From Bacteroidaceae bacterium (GTDB lineage Bacteria; Bacteroidota; Bacteroidia; Bacteroidales; Bacteroidaceae): a stretch of DNA of 64,000 nt. This document shows positions 37,286 to 45,130 of the stretch, piece by piece. Position 1 is the first letter of the stretch; every line of letters begins with the position of its first letter. The notes beneath the pieces are model-generated. The model saw only the letters and a program-made list of their open reading frames with translations. It searched no databases and was not told the origin of the DNA. A program made the translations under genes and the position numbers. Location: NCBI GenBank assembly GCA_902362595.1, contig CABIXF010000008.1, forward strand, positions 1-64,000. Reading direction: 5' to 3'.

Positions 37286-37369
37286 CAGGTCACGCGGCTG
37301 GAATGGGCCGTGTGACCTGTTACCATAAAAAAGTGATTCTTCCTATTAAATGGAAAGAATCACTTTTTT
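37286..37369. terminator. Two hairpins between the GH31 pseudogene and the M20 deacylase gene
   Basis: The first (arms 37286-37293 and 37312-37319, extended by CGGC/GCCG) lacks a T tail. The second (37327-37369) is a long stem with one bulge, flanked by six A and six T residues, and should work in both directions. Confidence 0.82.
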
Positions 37370-37385
37370 ATGGAGGTAATGGAAC

Positions 37386-38450
37386 TTAAATTTTCAGTCC
37401 ATCCAGAATTTGTGCATAAATGGAAATGGCCTCTTCAATTTCGCTGACCAGCACATATTCATCTGCCGTATGTGAGCGGGAAGATTTTCCCGGGCCAATC
37501 TTGACAGACGGGAAAGGCATCAGCGCTTGGTCGGACAGAGTTGGAGAGCCAAACGGAGTCTTTCCGAGTTCTATTGCCCGTTTTACAAACGGATGGTCTG
37601 CCGGAATGCTTGATGAGTTGAGGCGGAACGAGCGAGCTTTTGCTTCACTTTGTATGTGCTTTCCGATTTCGGTAAACAGTTCTTCGTTGGAATAGCATTC
37701 GTTGCTTCGGATGTCTACCACGATGCTGCACACATCTGGAATGACATTGTGTTGCGTACCGGCATTGATTTGAGTCACGCTCATTTTGACCGGGCCCAGC
37801 AGCGGTGATTCCTTGGGGAACTGGTAGGTACGGAACCATTCAATGTCCGGCAAGATTTTATAGATGGCATTTTCTCCTTCGTTTCGGGCAGCATGTCCGG
37901 ATTTTCCTCGTGCGGTAACATCGAGTACCATCAACCCTTTTTCTGCAATGGCCGGGTGCATTTCCGTGGGTTCTCCTACTACTCCTAAAGCAATAGGAGG
38001 CAGCTGGTGAAGTACGCTTTCAATGCCGTTCTTTCCAGAGACTTCTTCTTCGCACGATGCCAGGTAAATCAGGTTGTAGCTCTGGGTTGTCATGCTGAGA
38101 TAGCGGTACACTTGGAAAAGAGCCACCACACTGGCTCCCGCATCGTTGCTTCCCAGTCCATATAGTTTCCCATTCTCGTTTTTAGGAGTAAATGGCTGCT
38201 TCCTCCATCCACTCACCGGTTTGACTGTATCGATATGTGAGTTCAGCAGGATGGTCGGTTTCTGCATATCAAACATAGGGCTGATACACCAGACATTGTT
38301 GCCGGAACGTCCAGTCATAATACCGGTTTCTTCTATGTAATTTTGCAGGAAGTCGGCTGCTGCATCTTCTTCCCGGCTGATAGAGGGAATTCCAATCAGT
38401 GAATGCAGCAGAGTCAGCGCTTCAGATGTGTAGTAACCTGTATCTATCAT
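37386..38450 (-). CDS. argE: M20 family deacylase, probably acetyl- or succinyl-ornithine deacylase
   Basis: Zinc amidohydrolase of the M20 family that removes an acyl group from an amino acid. The 354-aa protein has metal-binding LLNSHIDTVKP, GLGSNDAGASVVALFQ and ASCEEEVSGKNGIESVL (catalytic Glu), then the dimerisation domain with ARGKSGHAARNEG and NVIPDVCSIVVDIR. In this size class and phylum the usual role is the ornithine-releasing step of arginine synthesis, where Bacteroides use succinylated intermediates. DapE or a peptidase is possible. No other arginine genes lie nearby. ATG 38450 is preferred to the longer frame from 38522, which crosses the -7 element. Confidence 0.7.
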   Translation of the reverse strand: MIDTGYYTSEALTLLHSLIGIPSISREEDAAADFLQNYIEETGIMTGRSGNNVWCISPMFDMQKPTILLNSHIDTVKPVSGWRKQPFTPKNENGKLYGLGSNDAGASVVALFQVYRYLSMTTQSYNLIYLASCEEEVSGKNGIESVLHQLPPIALGVVGEPTEMHPAIAEKGLMVLDVTARGKSGHAARNEGENAIYKILPDIEWFRTYQFPKESPLLGPVKMSVTQINAGTQHNVIPDVCSIVVDIRSNECYSNEELFTEIGKHIQSEAKARSFRLNSSSIPADHPFVKRAIELGKTPFGSPTLSDQALMPFPSVKIGPGKSSRSHTADEYVLVSEIEEAISIYAQILDGLKI

Positions 38451-38476
38451 AAATATAATCTGTTTTAGATTCCCTG

Positions 38477-38484
38477 CAAAGATA
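38477..38484 (-). promoter_or_regulatory. -7 element of the M20 deacylase gene (TATCTTTG)
   Basis: A perfect minus-strand match about 27 bases before the ATG at 38450. No clear -33 TTTG is seen. Confidence 0.5.
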
Positions 38485-38536
38485 CTCTTTTTTGTGAGAA
38501 AAGTTTTAGGTGGACAAGACATTCCAAATAAAATCT

Positions 38537-38544
38537 TATATTTG
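38537..38544 (+). promoter_or_regulatory. -7 element of the acyl-CoA synthetase gene (TATATTTG)
   Basis: A perfect TAnnTTTG about 32 bases before the ATG at 38576; the -33 position is not conserved. Confidence 0.5.
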
Positions 38545-38575
38545 CAAAAGAAATAATAAAATGAAGAAAAGATAG

Positions 38576-40390
38576 ATGACTAATTCATATTTGTCCCGGC
38601 TTGTGCGGCGACAAGCAGAAAAATATGGGGAAAAAGTTGCCTTAAAATACCGTGATTACACCACAGCTACTTGGATTCCTGTTTCCTGGAACAGATTTGC
38701 GGATCTTGTGGATGATGTAGCAAGAGCTTTTGTGGCGGCAGGAGTGTCCATTCAAGAAAATGTAGGAGTTTTTTCACAGAATAAGCCGGAGTGTTTTTAT
38801 GTAGATTTCGGAGCTTTCAGAAGCCGGATTGTGACGGTACCTTTGTACGCCACAAGTTCTGAGGCACAGGTGCATTACATCGTAGAGGATGCCGGTATTC
38901 GGTTTTTGTTTGTCGGCGAACAATACCAGTATGATGTGGCCTATCGGGTGCAGAGTTTGTGTCGTTCCTTGAAAAAAATTATTATTTTTGACCCGGAAGT
39001 GAAACGGGTAGAGGGAGACTGCAATTCAATTTATTTTTCTGATTTCCTGAAAGTAGGAGAGGAAGAAAAATGGCAGAGTGAGGTGGAGGAACGTACCGCT
39101 ACGTCTTCGCCGGAAGATTTGGCCAATATCTTGTATACGTCGGGAACTACGGGTGACTCCAAAGGAGTGATGCTGCATCATTTCAATTACGAAGCTGCTT
39201 TTAAAGGGCATAATGCCCGTCTTACAGAGCTCGGAGAGAATGATGTGGTCATGAATTTCTTGCCTTTTACGCATATCTTTGAGCGGGGATGGGCTTTCTA
39301 TTGTCTGCATAGAGGATGTATGCTGTGCATTAATCTGAAACCGCAGGATATCCAGAAAACCATCAAAGAAATTCGTCCGACCGCCATGTGCAGTGTACCA
39401 CGCTTTTGGGAAAAGGTATATGCCGGTGTACAGGAAAAAATCAATGAGACTGCCGGATTGAAGAAAGCCCTGATGCTGGACGCGCTGCGAGTTGGAAAGG
39501 AACATAATATCACGTATCTGATGAACGGGAAAACACCTCCCACCGTGTTGCACATGAAATATAAATTCTATGAACGGACTATTTACAGTCTTTTAAAGAA
39601 AACCATCGGCATTGAAAATGGGAATTTCTTTCCTACTGCAGGAGCTGCCATACCGGAAAAGGTGGAGGAGTTTGTGCATTCTGTGGGAATTAATATGATT
39701 GCCGGATACGGCTTGACGGAAAGTACGGCCACGGTTTCCTGTGAATGGAAGGGAGATTTCCGGATTGGAAGTGTCGGACGGGTATTGCCGGGAGTAGAGG
39801 TCCGTATTGGGGAGAATAATGAGATACAGCTTCATGGAGGAACCATTACCAAAGGGTATTACAAGAAGGAGGCGATTACCAAGCAGGCTTTTACGGAAGA
39901 CGGCTGGTTCCGGACGGGAGATGCTGGCTACATGAAAGATGGATTTCTGTATCTGACCGACCGTATCAAGGATCTCTTCAAGACTTCCAACGGAAAATAC
40001 ATTGCTCCACAAGCCATTGAAACCAAGTTGGTGGTAGACCGTTACATTGACCAGGTAACCATCATCGCCGACCAGCGTAAGTTTGTGTCTGCCTTGATTG
40101 TGCCGGAATATGCACAGGTGGAGAAATTCGCTCGTGAACATCACATTGCTTTTACCAACCGGAAGGACTTGCTGGAAAATCCGCAGATTGTGGAACTTTT
40201 CAGACTTCGTATCGATACCCTTCAGCAGGAATTTGCCCACTATGAGCAGGTGAAGCGCTTTACGCTATTGCCGGAACCGTTCAGTATGGAGCGGGGAGAA
40301 TTGACCAATACTTTGAAGTTGAAACGTGCGGTGGTGGCCCGGAACTACAAAGATATCATCGATAAAATGTATGAAGAAAATGTCGGTTAA
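38576..40390 (+). CDS. fadD: Long-chain fatty acid--CoA ligase (AMP-forming)
   Basis: Activates fatty acids to acyl-CoA through an acyl-AMP intermediate. The 604-aa protein has the AMP-binding P-loop ILYTSGTTGDSKGVMLHH (about 186-203), the A4/A5 region GYGLTESTATVSCEW, GWFRTGDAGYMKDGFLYLTDR and DLFKTSNGKYIAPQAIE near the hinge. It has no signal peptide and is probably peripheral to the membrane. The length and the wording around LTDRIKDLFKTSNG fit long-chain rather than acetyl-CoA synthetases. It is a single-gene unit with its own -7 element and a strong terminator. In a gut anaerobe it more likely feeds lipid remodelling than beta-oxidation, an inference. Confidence 0.9.
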   Translation: MTNSYLSRLVRRQAEKYGEKVALKYRDYTTATWIPVSWNRFADLVDDVARAFVAAGVSIQENVGVFSQNKPECFYVDFGAFRSRIVTVPLYATSSEAQVHYIVEDAGIRFLFVGEQYQYDVAYRVQSLCRSLKKIIIFDPEVKRVEGDCNSIYFSDFLKVGEEEKWQSEVEERTATSSPEDLANILYTSGTTGDSKGVMLHHFNYEAAFKGHNARLTELGENDVVMNFLPFTHIFERGWAFYCLHRGCMLCINLKPQDIQKTIKEIRPTAMCSVPRFWEKVYAGVQEKINETAGLKKALMLDALRVGKEHNITYLMNGKTPPTVLHMKYKFYERTIYSLLKKTIGIENGNFFPTAGAAIPEKVEEFVHSVGINMIAGYGLTESTATVSCEWKGDFRIGSVGRVLPGVEVRIGENNEIQLHGGTITKGYYKKEAITKQAFTEDGWFRTGDAGYMKDGFLYLTDRIKDLFKTSNGKYIAPQAIETKLVVDRYIDQVTIIADQRKFVSALIVPEYAQVEKFAREHHIAFTNRKDLLENPQIVELFRLRIDTLQQEFAHYEQVKRFTLLPEPFSMERGELTNTLKLKRAVVARNYKDIIDKMYEENVG

Positions 40391-40408
40391 ATAGCTGGCT
40401 TTTATATA

Positions 40409-40438
40409 CAGGCACTCTTTCAAGGGTGCCTGTTTTTT
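40409..40438 (+). terminator. Terminator of the acyl-CoA synthetase gene
   Basis: An 11-bp stem (40409-40419 with 40422-40432) with a tiny loop is followed by six T residues; the 85-bp repeat begins directly after it. Confidence 0.88.
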
Positions 40439-40608
40439 ATCTTTAAAGAAGATAGGATGCGCCTTGGCATAGTCAAATTTAGAAAACTGCGTTTTCTATT
40501 TGCCTCTGCGCTCGGCTTTCACTATCTTTAGAGAAGATAGGATGCGCCTCGGCATAGCCAAATTTAGAAAACTATGTTTTCTATTTGTCTCTGCGCTCGG
40601 CTTTCACT
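40439..40608. repeat. Two tandem copies of an 85-bp imperfect palindrome carrying a promoter
   Basis: Copies at 40439-40523 and 40524-40608 differ at only a handful of positions. Each begins ATCTTTA-AGAAGATAGG, contains a strong central hairpin (AGAAAAC and GTTTTCT arms around 40481-40498 and 40565-40582) and ends CTCGGCTTTCACT. The two halves of a copy are roughly inverted relative to each other (GATAG start, CTATC end). Each copy contains TTTG-N20-TATCTTT, that is, a Bacteroidetes promoter whose -7 box spans the boundary to the next copy. Confidence 0.9.
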
Positions 40609-40615
40609 ATCTTTG
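40584..40615 (+). promoter_or_regulatory. prfB promoter, TTTG-N20-TATCTTTG, formed by the second repeat copy
   Basis: TTTG at 40584-40587 lies inside the repeat and TATCTTTG at 40608-40615 straddles its end. The same arrangement in the first copy ends in TATCTTTA (40523-40530). The start near 40622 supports translation of prfB from 40654. Confidence 0.72.
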
Positions 40616-40653
40616 CAGCGAGAAAAAATAAACGGACTAATTTATCGTATTTT

Positions 40654-41769
40654 ATGATTACCATAGAGCAACTGAAAGACATTAAGGAGCGTACGGAGGC
40701 TCTGCACCGTTATTTGGATATTGACGGGAAGAAGATACAAGTAGAAGAGGAACAGCTTCGTACGCAGGCACCCGGTTTTTGGGACGACCAGAAGGCTGCC
40801 GAAGCGCAGATGAAGAAAGTAAAAGCTTTGCAACAGTGGATTACCGGTTATCAGGAGGTAAAGACGCTGGCAGATGAATTGCAGTTGTCTTTCGATTTCT
40901 ACAAAGACGAACTGGTGACGGAAGAGGAAGTGGATGAGGCTTATGCAAAGGCGCTCTCGGCTGTGGAAGCACTGGAGCTGAAGAATATGCTTCGCTCGGA
41001 GGCCGACCAGATGGACTGTGTGCTGAAAATTAATTCAGGTGCCGGAGGTACGGAAAGTCAGGACTGGGCTTCCATGTTGATGCGTATGTACATGCGCTGG
41101 GCAGAAAGCAACGGATATAAATTGTCGGTGGCCAACCTTCAGGAAGGCGATGAAGCCGGCATCAAGACGGTGACGATGAACATTGAAGGGGCCTATGCGT
41201 ATGGTTACCTGAAAGGGGAGAACGGTGTACACCGTCTGGTTCGTGTGTCGCCTTATAATGCACAAGGTAAACGAATGACTTCGTTTGCTTCCGTCTTTGT
41301 CACTCCGCTGGTGGATGATTCTATCGAAGTAACAGTTGAACCCGCTCGTTTGTCATGGGATACCTTCCGAAGCGGAGGTGCCGGTGGACAGAACGTAAAT
41401 AAGGTAGAATCAGGTGTACGTTTGCGTTATCAGTATAAAGACCCTTATACCGGTGAAGAAGAAGAAATCTTGATTGAAAATACGGAAACTCGTGACCAGC
41501 CGAAGAATAAGGAGAATGCCATGCGTCAGTTGCGCTCTATCCTTTATGACAAGGAATTGAAGCACCGTATGGAAGAACAGGCCAAGGTGGAAGCCGGAAA
41601 GAAGAAAATCGAGTGGGGCTCACAGATACGAAGTTATGTATTTGATGACCGTCGTGTGAAAGACCATCGTACCAACTATCAGACTTCCGATGTGAATGGG
41701 GTGATGGATGGAAAAATAGACGGTTTCATCAAAGCCTATCTGATGGAATTTTCAGACAGCGAAATGTGA
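40654..41769 (+). CDS. prfB: Peptide chain release factor 2 (no programmed frameshift)
   Basis: Releases finished peptides at UGA and UAA. From the ATG at 40654 the product is 371 aa. The catalytic GGQ is in RSGGAGGQNVNKVESGVRLR. The codon-recognition loop reads VRVSPYNAQGKR, so the usual SPF tripeptide is SPY here. The internal stop and +1 frameshift that regulate many bacterial prfB genes (after RGYL in E. coli) are absent: the equivalent RYLDID is encoded in one frame with no TGA. Translation from a frame extended to 40585 would overlap the promoter. A short membrane protein gene follows. Confidence 0.95.
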   Translation: MITIEQLKDIKERTEALHRYLDIDGKKIQVEEEQLRTQAPGFWDDQKAAEAQMKKVKALQQWITGYQEVKTLADELQLSFDFYKDELVTEEEVDEAYAKALSAVEALELKNMLRSEADQMDCVLKINSGAGGTESQDWASMLMRMYMRWAESNGYKLSVANLQEGDEAGIKTVTMNIEGAYAYGYLKGENGVHRLVRVSPYNAQGKRMTSFASVFVTPLVDDSIEVTVEPARLSWDTFRSGGAGGQNVNKVESGVRLRYQYKDPYTGEEEEILIENTETRDQPKNKENAMRQLRSILYDKELKHRMEEQAKVEAGKKKIEWGSQIRSYVFDDRRVKDHRTNYQTSDVNGVMDGKIDGFIKAYLMEFSDSEM

Positions 41770-41856
41770 TAAACTTAGCGGAAAATCCGCATCTTTTGTT
41801 TGTCTTTTTGCAGAGAAGTTGTAATTTTAGGGTTGTAAATCTAAAAATAAGAACTT

Positions 41857-41997
41857 ATGGGACGCAACAGAACTGTGAAAAGACAAAATTTTGAGAAACG
41901 TGAAGAAGAGAAAGCCAATAGACTGTTCAAGATGATTTGTATTGTCTTGATTCTATTGGCTATTTTAATGATTGTAGGCTATACATTGGCTTCTTGA
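41857..41997 (+). CDS. Small single-pass membrane protein, 46 aa
   Basis: ATG at 41857 to TGA at 41995-41997 encodes a basic N-terminal half (MGRNRTVKRQNFEKREEEK) and one hydrophobic helix (about residues 25-43, ICIVLILLAILMIVGYTL). The N-terminus would stay in the cytoplasm by the positive-inside rule. It sits between prfB and the CYTH gene, which begins 15 bases after its stop, so the three are probably cotranscribed. I do not recognise a family. The clean charge-then-helix layout and tight spacing argue for a real gene, but a 46-codon frame can arise by chance. Confidence 0.6.
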   Translation: MGRNRTVKRQNFEKREEEKANRLFKMICIVLILLAILMIVGYTLAS

Positions 41998-42012
41998 AAT
42001 TGTTGATGGAAT

Positions 42013-42519
42013 ATGCCGCAGGAAATAGAACGTAAATTCTTGGTGCGCGATGATTCTTATAAGTCGATGGCTTATGGGAAAAAGCGCATCAAGCAAGGAT
42101 ACATCTGTAGTGAAAGAGGACGTACGGTGCGGGTGCGCATTCAAGATGGAGAAGGATATCTGACCATCAAGGGACCTTCGGATGCTGCAGGTATGAGCCG
42201 GTATGAATGGGAGCATTTGTTGCCTTTGCAGGAAGCAGAGGAATTGATGAGACTTTGTGAGCCGGGCATGATTGACAAGACGCGTTACCTGGTACGAGCG
42301 GGTGACCATGTGTTTGAAGTGGATGAGTTTTATGGGGAGAACGCGGGGTTGGTTGTGGCCGAGGTGGAACTGACCGGCGAGAACGAATCTTTTGTTCATC
42401 CTCCTTTCTTAGGGAAGGAAGTGACGGGGCAGGTGAAATACTATAATTCGTTTCTGATGAAGTTTCCCTATCGAAAATGGGCTGAAAACCTTCCTGAAAA
42501 CTGTCAGAGGAAGGGGTAA
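42013..42519 (+). CDS. CYTH domain protein (triphosphate tunnel phosphohydrolase-like)
   Basis: A 168-aa cytoplasmic protein with the full CYTH pattern: EIERKFLV at residues 4-11, GYI, TVRVRIQ, YLTIKG, YEWEH, DKTRYLV, FEVDEF and AEVEL. Charged residues on an eight-strand barrel bind triphosphates and divalent metal. Bacterial single-domain members tested so far are mostly inorganic triphosphatases, with a few class IV adenylate cyclases, so triphosphatase is the best guess. Its neighbours, a release factor and a small membrane protein, do not point to a pathway. Confidence 0.88.
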   Translation: MPQEIERKFLVRDDSYKSMAYGKKRIKQGYICSERGRTVRVRIQDGEGYLTIKGPSDAAGMSRYEWEHLLPLQEAEELMRLCEPGMIDKTRYLVRAGDHVFEVDEFYGENAGLVVAEVELTGENESFVHPPFLGKEVTGQVKYYNSFLMKFPYRKWAENLPENCQRKG

Positions 42520-42545
42520 AAACTCTCAATTGACAGTTTTTACCC
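42514..42545 (+). terminator. Possible terminator overlapping the CYTH stop codon
   Basis: An 11-bp stem (42514-42524 with 42535-42545) overlaps the stop codon; only GTTTG follows, so it may instead be a weak or bidirectional structure. Confidence 0.45.
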
Positions 42546-42589
42546 GTTTGAATGCCAGATTTTGTGAAGGCTTCTCTTCTTTTTTCAGT

Positions 42590-42597
42590 TAGTTTTG
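42590..42597 (+). promoter_or_regulatory. -7 element of the ECF sigma gene (TAGTTTTG)
   Basis: A perfect TAnnTTTG about 69 bases before the ATG at 42666; a TTTG at 42561-42564 is 25 bases away, longer than usual. Confidence 0.45.
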
Positions 42598-42665
42598 CAA
42601 TGTCAAAAAACAAAACAGACAAAATACAGACATTGTTTCAATTAAAAAAAGAAAAGAAAAAAATT

Positions 42666-43169
42666 ATGAAAACGGCAACTTTTGCTCAGAATCTGTTGAG
42701 CATGCAGACAGAACTACTTCATTTCGCTTATAAGCTGACGGCTGACCGTGAGGAAGCGAATGACCTTCTCCAGGAGACTTCCCTGAAGGCGCTGGATAAT
42801 GAGGAAAAGTATGTAGCGGAAACGAACTTCAAGGGATGGATTTATACCATCATGCGTAATATATTCATTAATAATTATCGCAAGACATTGCGCGACCAGA
42901 CGTATGTAGACAATACCGACAACCAGTTTTTCTTAAACTTGGGAGTGGATATTGAAGATGATTCTATGCAGGGGTCTTACGATTTAAAGGAAATGCGCCG
43001 TATTGTGAATGCATTGCCCAAGGAATATCGTGTACCTTTTGCCATGTATGTGTCTGGTTTCAAATATCGTGAAATCGCAGATAAATTGAATCTTCCTCTG
43101 GGTACGGTGAAGAGTCGTATTTACTTCACTCGTCAGAGATTGCAGGAAGACTTGAAAGATTTCCGATAA
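42666..43169 (+). CDS. ECF-type RNA polymerase sigma factor
   Basis: A 167-aa sigma-70 family factor with regions 2 and 4 only. Region 2: LHFAYKLTADREEANDLLQET and GWIYTIMRNIFINNYRK (-10 recognition). Region 4: ALPKEYRVPFAMYVSGFKYREIADKL and LPLGTVKSRIYFTRQRL (helix-turn-helix). The start at 42666 has an A/G-rich upstream site; longer frames from 42552 or 42600 reach the predicted transcription start and encode low-complexity sequence. No anti-sigma gene lies next to it, unlike the sigma gene at 53837-54397, so it is probably a stress or housekeeping ECF factor regulated elsewhere. The target genes are unknown. Confidence 0.9.
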   Translation: MKTATFAQNLLSMQTELLHFAYKLTADREEANDLLQETSLKALDNEEKYVAETNFKGWIYTIMRNIFINNYRKTLRDQTYVDNTDNQFFLNLGVDIEDDSMQGSYDLKEMRRIVNALPKEYRVPFAMYVSGFKYREIADKLNLPLGTVKSRIYFTRQRLQEDLKDFR

Positions 43170-43216
43170 CAGATGATGATAACTCTCTATCTTTAAAAAT
43201 AATAATATATTTTGTA

Positions 43217-43255
43217 GACGCCGGTAACTGTGAAAGTCCCCGGCGTTTATTTTTA
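43217..43255 (+). terminator. Terminator of the ECF sigma gene
   Basis: An 8-bp GC-rich stem (43217-43224 with 43240-43247) followed by a T-rich tail; the convergent VanZ-like gene ends just beyond. Confidence 0.78.
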
Positions 43256-43269
43256 TATGAGATATCAGT

Positions 43270-43665
43270 TTATTTCTTCGAGTGGAATTTTTTTCGGATA
43301 AACGGACGGTATAGGTAGTAACCGGCTAGTGAGGCGAGGAGTACTCCGATGCAATTGGCTGCGAAATCCATCCAGTCGCCACTTCGGTTTTCTGTGCAAC
43401 AAGATTGCAGAATCTCAATGGTTCCGCTCATCAGGATGGGCAGCAAGATGCTACCCACAATTAAATGGCTTTTTTGGATGTGGGAATGGCGTATCAAATA
43501 TTCTATCCACAATAGCGAACTGAGTCCTCCGTACATACAGATGTGAACCACCTTGTCAAAATTGTTGATTTCGTCCAGTTGAGTTTGGGGAGGAGTGAAG
43601 AAGGAAAGAAACCAAATCACAAGGATAACCAAAATAGAAAATGGATAATGTCTGAGTATATGCAT
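43270..43665 (-). CDS. VanZ-like membrane protein
   Basis: A 131-aa integral membrane protein with four predicted helices. The order DKVVHICMYGGLSSLLW, then GTIEILQSCCTENRSGDWMDFAANCIGVLLA fits the VanZ-like family (conserved D-K-xx-H, the E in the middle helix and RSGDWxDxxxNxxG). Some VanZ proteins give low-level teicoplanin resistance, but most members have unknown roles and nothing here indicates resistance. It has its own -7 element and is divergent from the sodium symporter. Confidence 0.85.
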   Translation of the reverse strand: MHILRHYPFSILVILVIWFLSFFTPPQTQLDEINNFDKVVHICMYGGLSSLLWIEYLIRHSHIQKSHLIVGSILLPILMSGTIEILQSCCTENRSGDWMDFAANCIGVLLASLAGYYLYRPFIRKKFHSKK

Positions 43666-43691
43666 TTTGAGTAATACTTTAATTTTTTCTG

Positions 43692-43719
43692 CAAAAATAC
43701 GATATTTTTTGTACTTTTG
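43692..43719. promoter_or_regulatory. Back-to-back -7 elements for the VanZ-like gene and the symporter
   Basis: Minus-strand TATTTTTG at 43699-43692 reads toward the VanZ-like gene and plus-strand TACTTTTG at 43712-43719 toward the symporter, only 12 bases apart. Neither has a clear TTTG partner. Confidence 0.45.
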
Positions 43720-43756
43720 TTTCCTGTTTGAAGTCTAATTATAATAAAAAAGACGT

Positions 43757-45130
43757 ATGCAGCATAAAAATGAAAGAGTTAGTTTCGGTAGTAAACTAGG
43801 AGCGATACTGGCAGCCGCAGGTTCAGCGGTAGGTTTGGGTAATATCTGGCGTTTCCCGTATGAGACAGGGAACCACGGTGGGGCTGCATTTATTTTGATT
43901 TATCTGGGTTGTGTCGTAATTTTCGGACTTCCCATTATGATTGCGGAATTCACCATCGGACGCCGTTCTAAAGCTTGTACAGGGGGGGCTTATGAGACGT
44001 TGGCTCCGGGAACAGCTTGGAAATGGGTAGGGTATGCCGGTGTACTGACCGGATTCCTGATTCTGGGTTATTATTCGGTGGTAGCCGGGTGGACATTGGA
44101 ATATGTCTGGCAGGCGGTTACCGGCGGTTTATCCGGTAAAACATCTGACGAATATGTGACCATGTTTCAGGATTTTTCTCAACAACCATTCCGACCTCTT
44201 CTTTGGTTGTTTGTGTTTATGTTTGCGACACACTTTGTGATTGTAAAAGGGGTGAAGGACGGAATTGAGAAATCTTCTAAAATCATGATGCCTCTGTTGT
44301 TTATCTTGGTAATTCTGTTGGCCGGATGTTCGGTAATGTTGCCAGGGGCAGAAAAAGGTGTCAAATTCTTGTTGCATCCTGATTTCAGCAAAGTGACTCC
44401 GGATGTTTTCTTGGGGGCTATGGGACAAGCCTTCTTTTCCTTGAGTCTGGGGATGGGATGTCTGTCTACGTATGCTTCTTATTTTGGAAAGGAAACTCGT
44501 TTGGGACATACGGCTTTGAGTGTGGGGCTGATAGATACCTGTGTAGCAGTATTGGCGGGACTGATTATTTTTCCGGCTGCCTTTTCTGTGGGAATTCAGC
44601 CAGATGCCGGCCCTTCATTGATTTTCATCACTTTACCCAATGTATTTCAGCAGGCTTTTTCGGGTGTGCCTCTGTTGGCATACATCTGTTCCATCGCCTT
44701 TTATGTATTATTGGCGCTGGCAGCCCTGACTTCAACAATCTCTCTTCATGAAGTATCTACTGCTTTTCTGCACGAAAAATTTCATTTTACGAGAGGGCGT
44801 TCGGCTTGTATCGTAACAGGAGGCTGTCTGATTATTGGCATTGTTTCATCGCTTGCCTTGGGTGAGTGGAACAATGTAAAAATTGCCGGATTGAATATGT
44901 TTGATGCTTTGGATTATTTGACGGCTAAGATTATGCTCCCTGTATGCGGTATGTTTGCCGCTATTTTTGTGGGCTGGATACTCGATAAGCATATTGTAAA
45001 GGGAGAAGTGACTAATTATGGCAAGTTGAAAGCTCCTTATTACCCCGTGTATCTGTTGATTCTTCGCTTTGTGGCTCCGATTGGGATTTTGGCCATATTT
45101 ATGAATGAATTAGGTTTGCTGCGGGGGTGA
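43757..45130 (+). CDS. Sodium-dependent transporter, neurotransmitter:sodium symporter family
   Basis: Sodium-coupled amino-acid-type transporter with the LeuT fold. The 457-aa protein has about 11 membrane helices. Helix 1 carries the family's unwound segment: AAAGSAVGLGNIWRFPYETG (about 15-34), followed by GGAAFILIYLGCVVIFGLPIMI in helix 2. Bacterial members take up amino acids such as Trp, Tyr or Leu; the substrate cannot be read from this sequence. The following gene starts within the stop codon (TGATG), so the two are translationally coupled. Confidence 0.9.
   Translation: MQHKNERVSFGSKLGAILAAAGSAVGLGNIWRFPYETGNHGGAAFILIYLGCVVIFGLPIMIAEFTIGRRSKACTGGAYETLAPGTAWKWVGYAGVLTGFLILGYYSVVAGWTLEYVWQAVTGGLSGKTSDEYVTMFQDFSQQPFRPLLWLFVFMFATHFVIVKGVKDGIEKSSKIMMPLLFILVILLAGCSVMLPGAEKGVKFLLHPDFSKVTPDVFLGAMGQAFFSLSLGMGCLSTYASYFGKETRLGHTALSVGLIDTCVAVLAGLIIFPAAFSVGIQPDAGPSLIFITLPNVFQQAFSGVPLLAYICSIAFYVLLALAALTSTISLHEVSTAFLHEKFHFTRGRSACIVTGGCLIIGIVSSLALGEWNNVKIAGLNMFDALDYLTAKIMLPVCGMFAAIFVGWILDKHIVKGEVTNYGKLKAPYYPVYLLILRFVAPIGILAIFMNELGLLRG

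Noticed and set aside
38561-38575. A five-codon leader frame (ATG to TAG) directly before the acyl-CoA synthetase ATG
   Set aside because: Too short to support from sequence alone; could be chance in an A-rich ribosome-binding region.
40439-40608. Tandem repeats considered as a CRISPR array
   Set aside because: The copies are contiguous with no spacers, and no cas genes are present. The 21-bp arrays fail for the same reason.
43270-43665. VanZ-like protein as a teicoplanin resistance gene
   Set aside because: No other van genes are nearby and the family is broad with mostly unknown roles.
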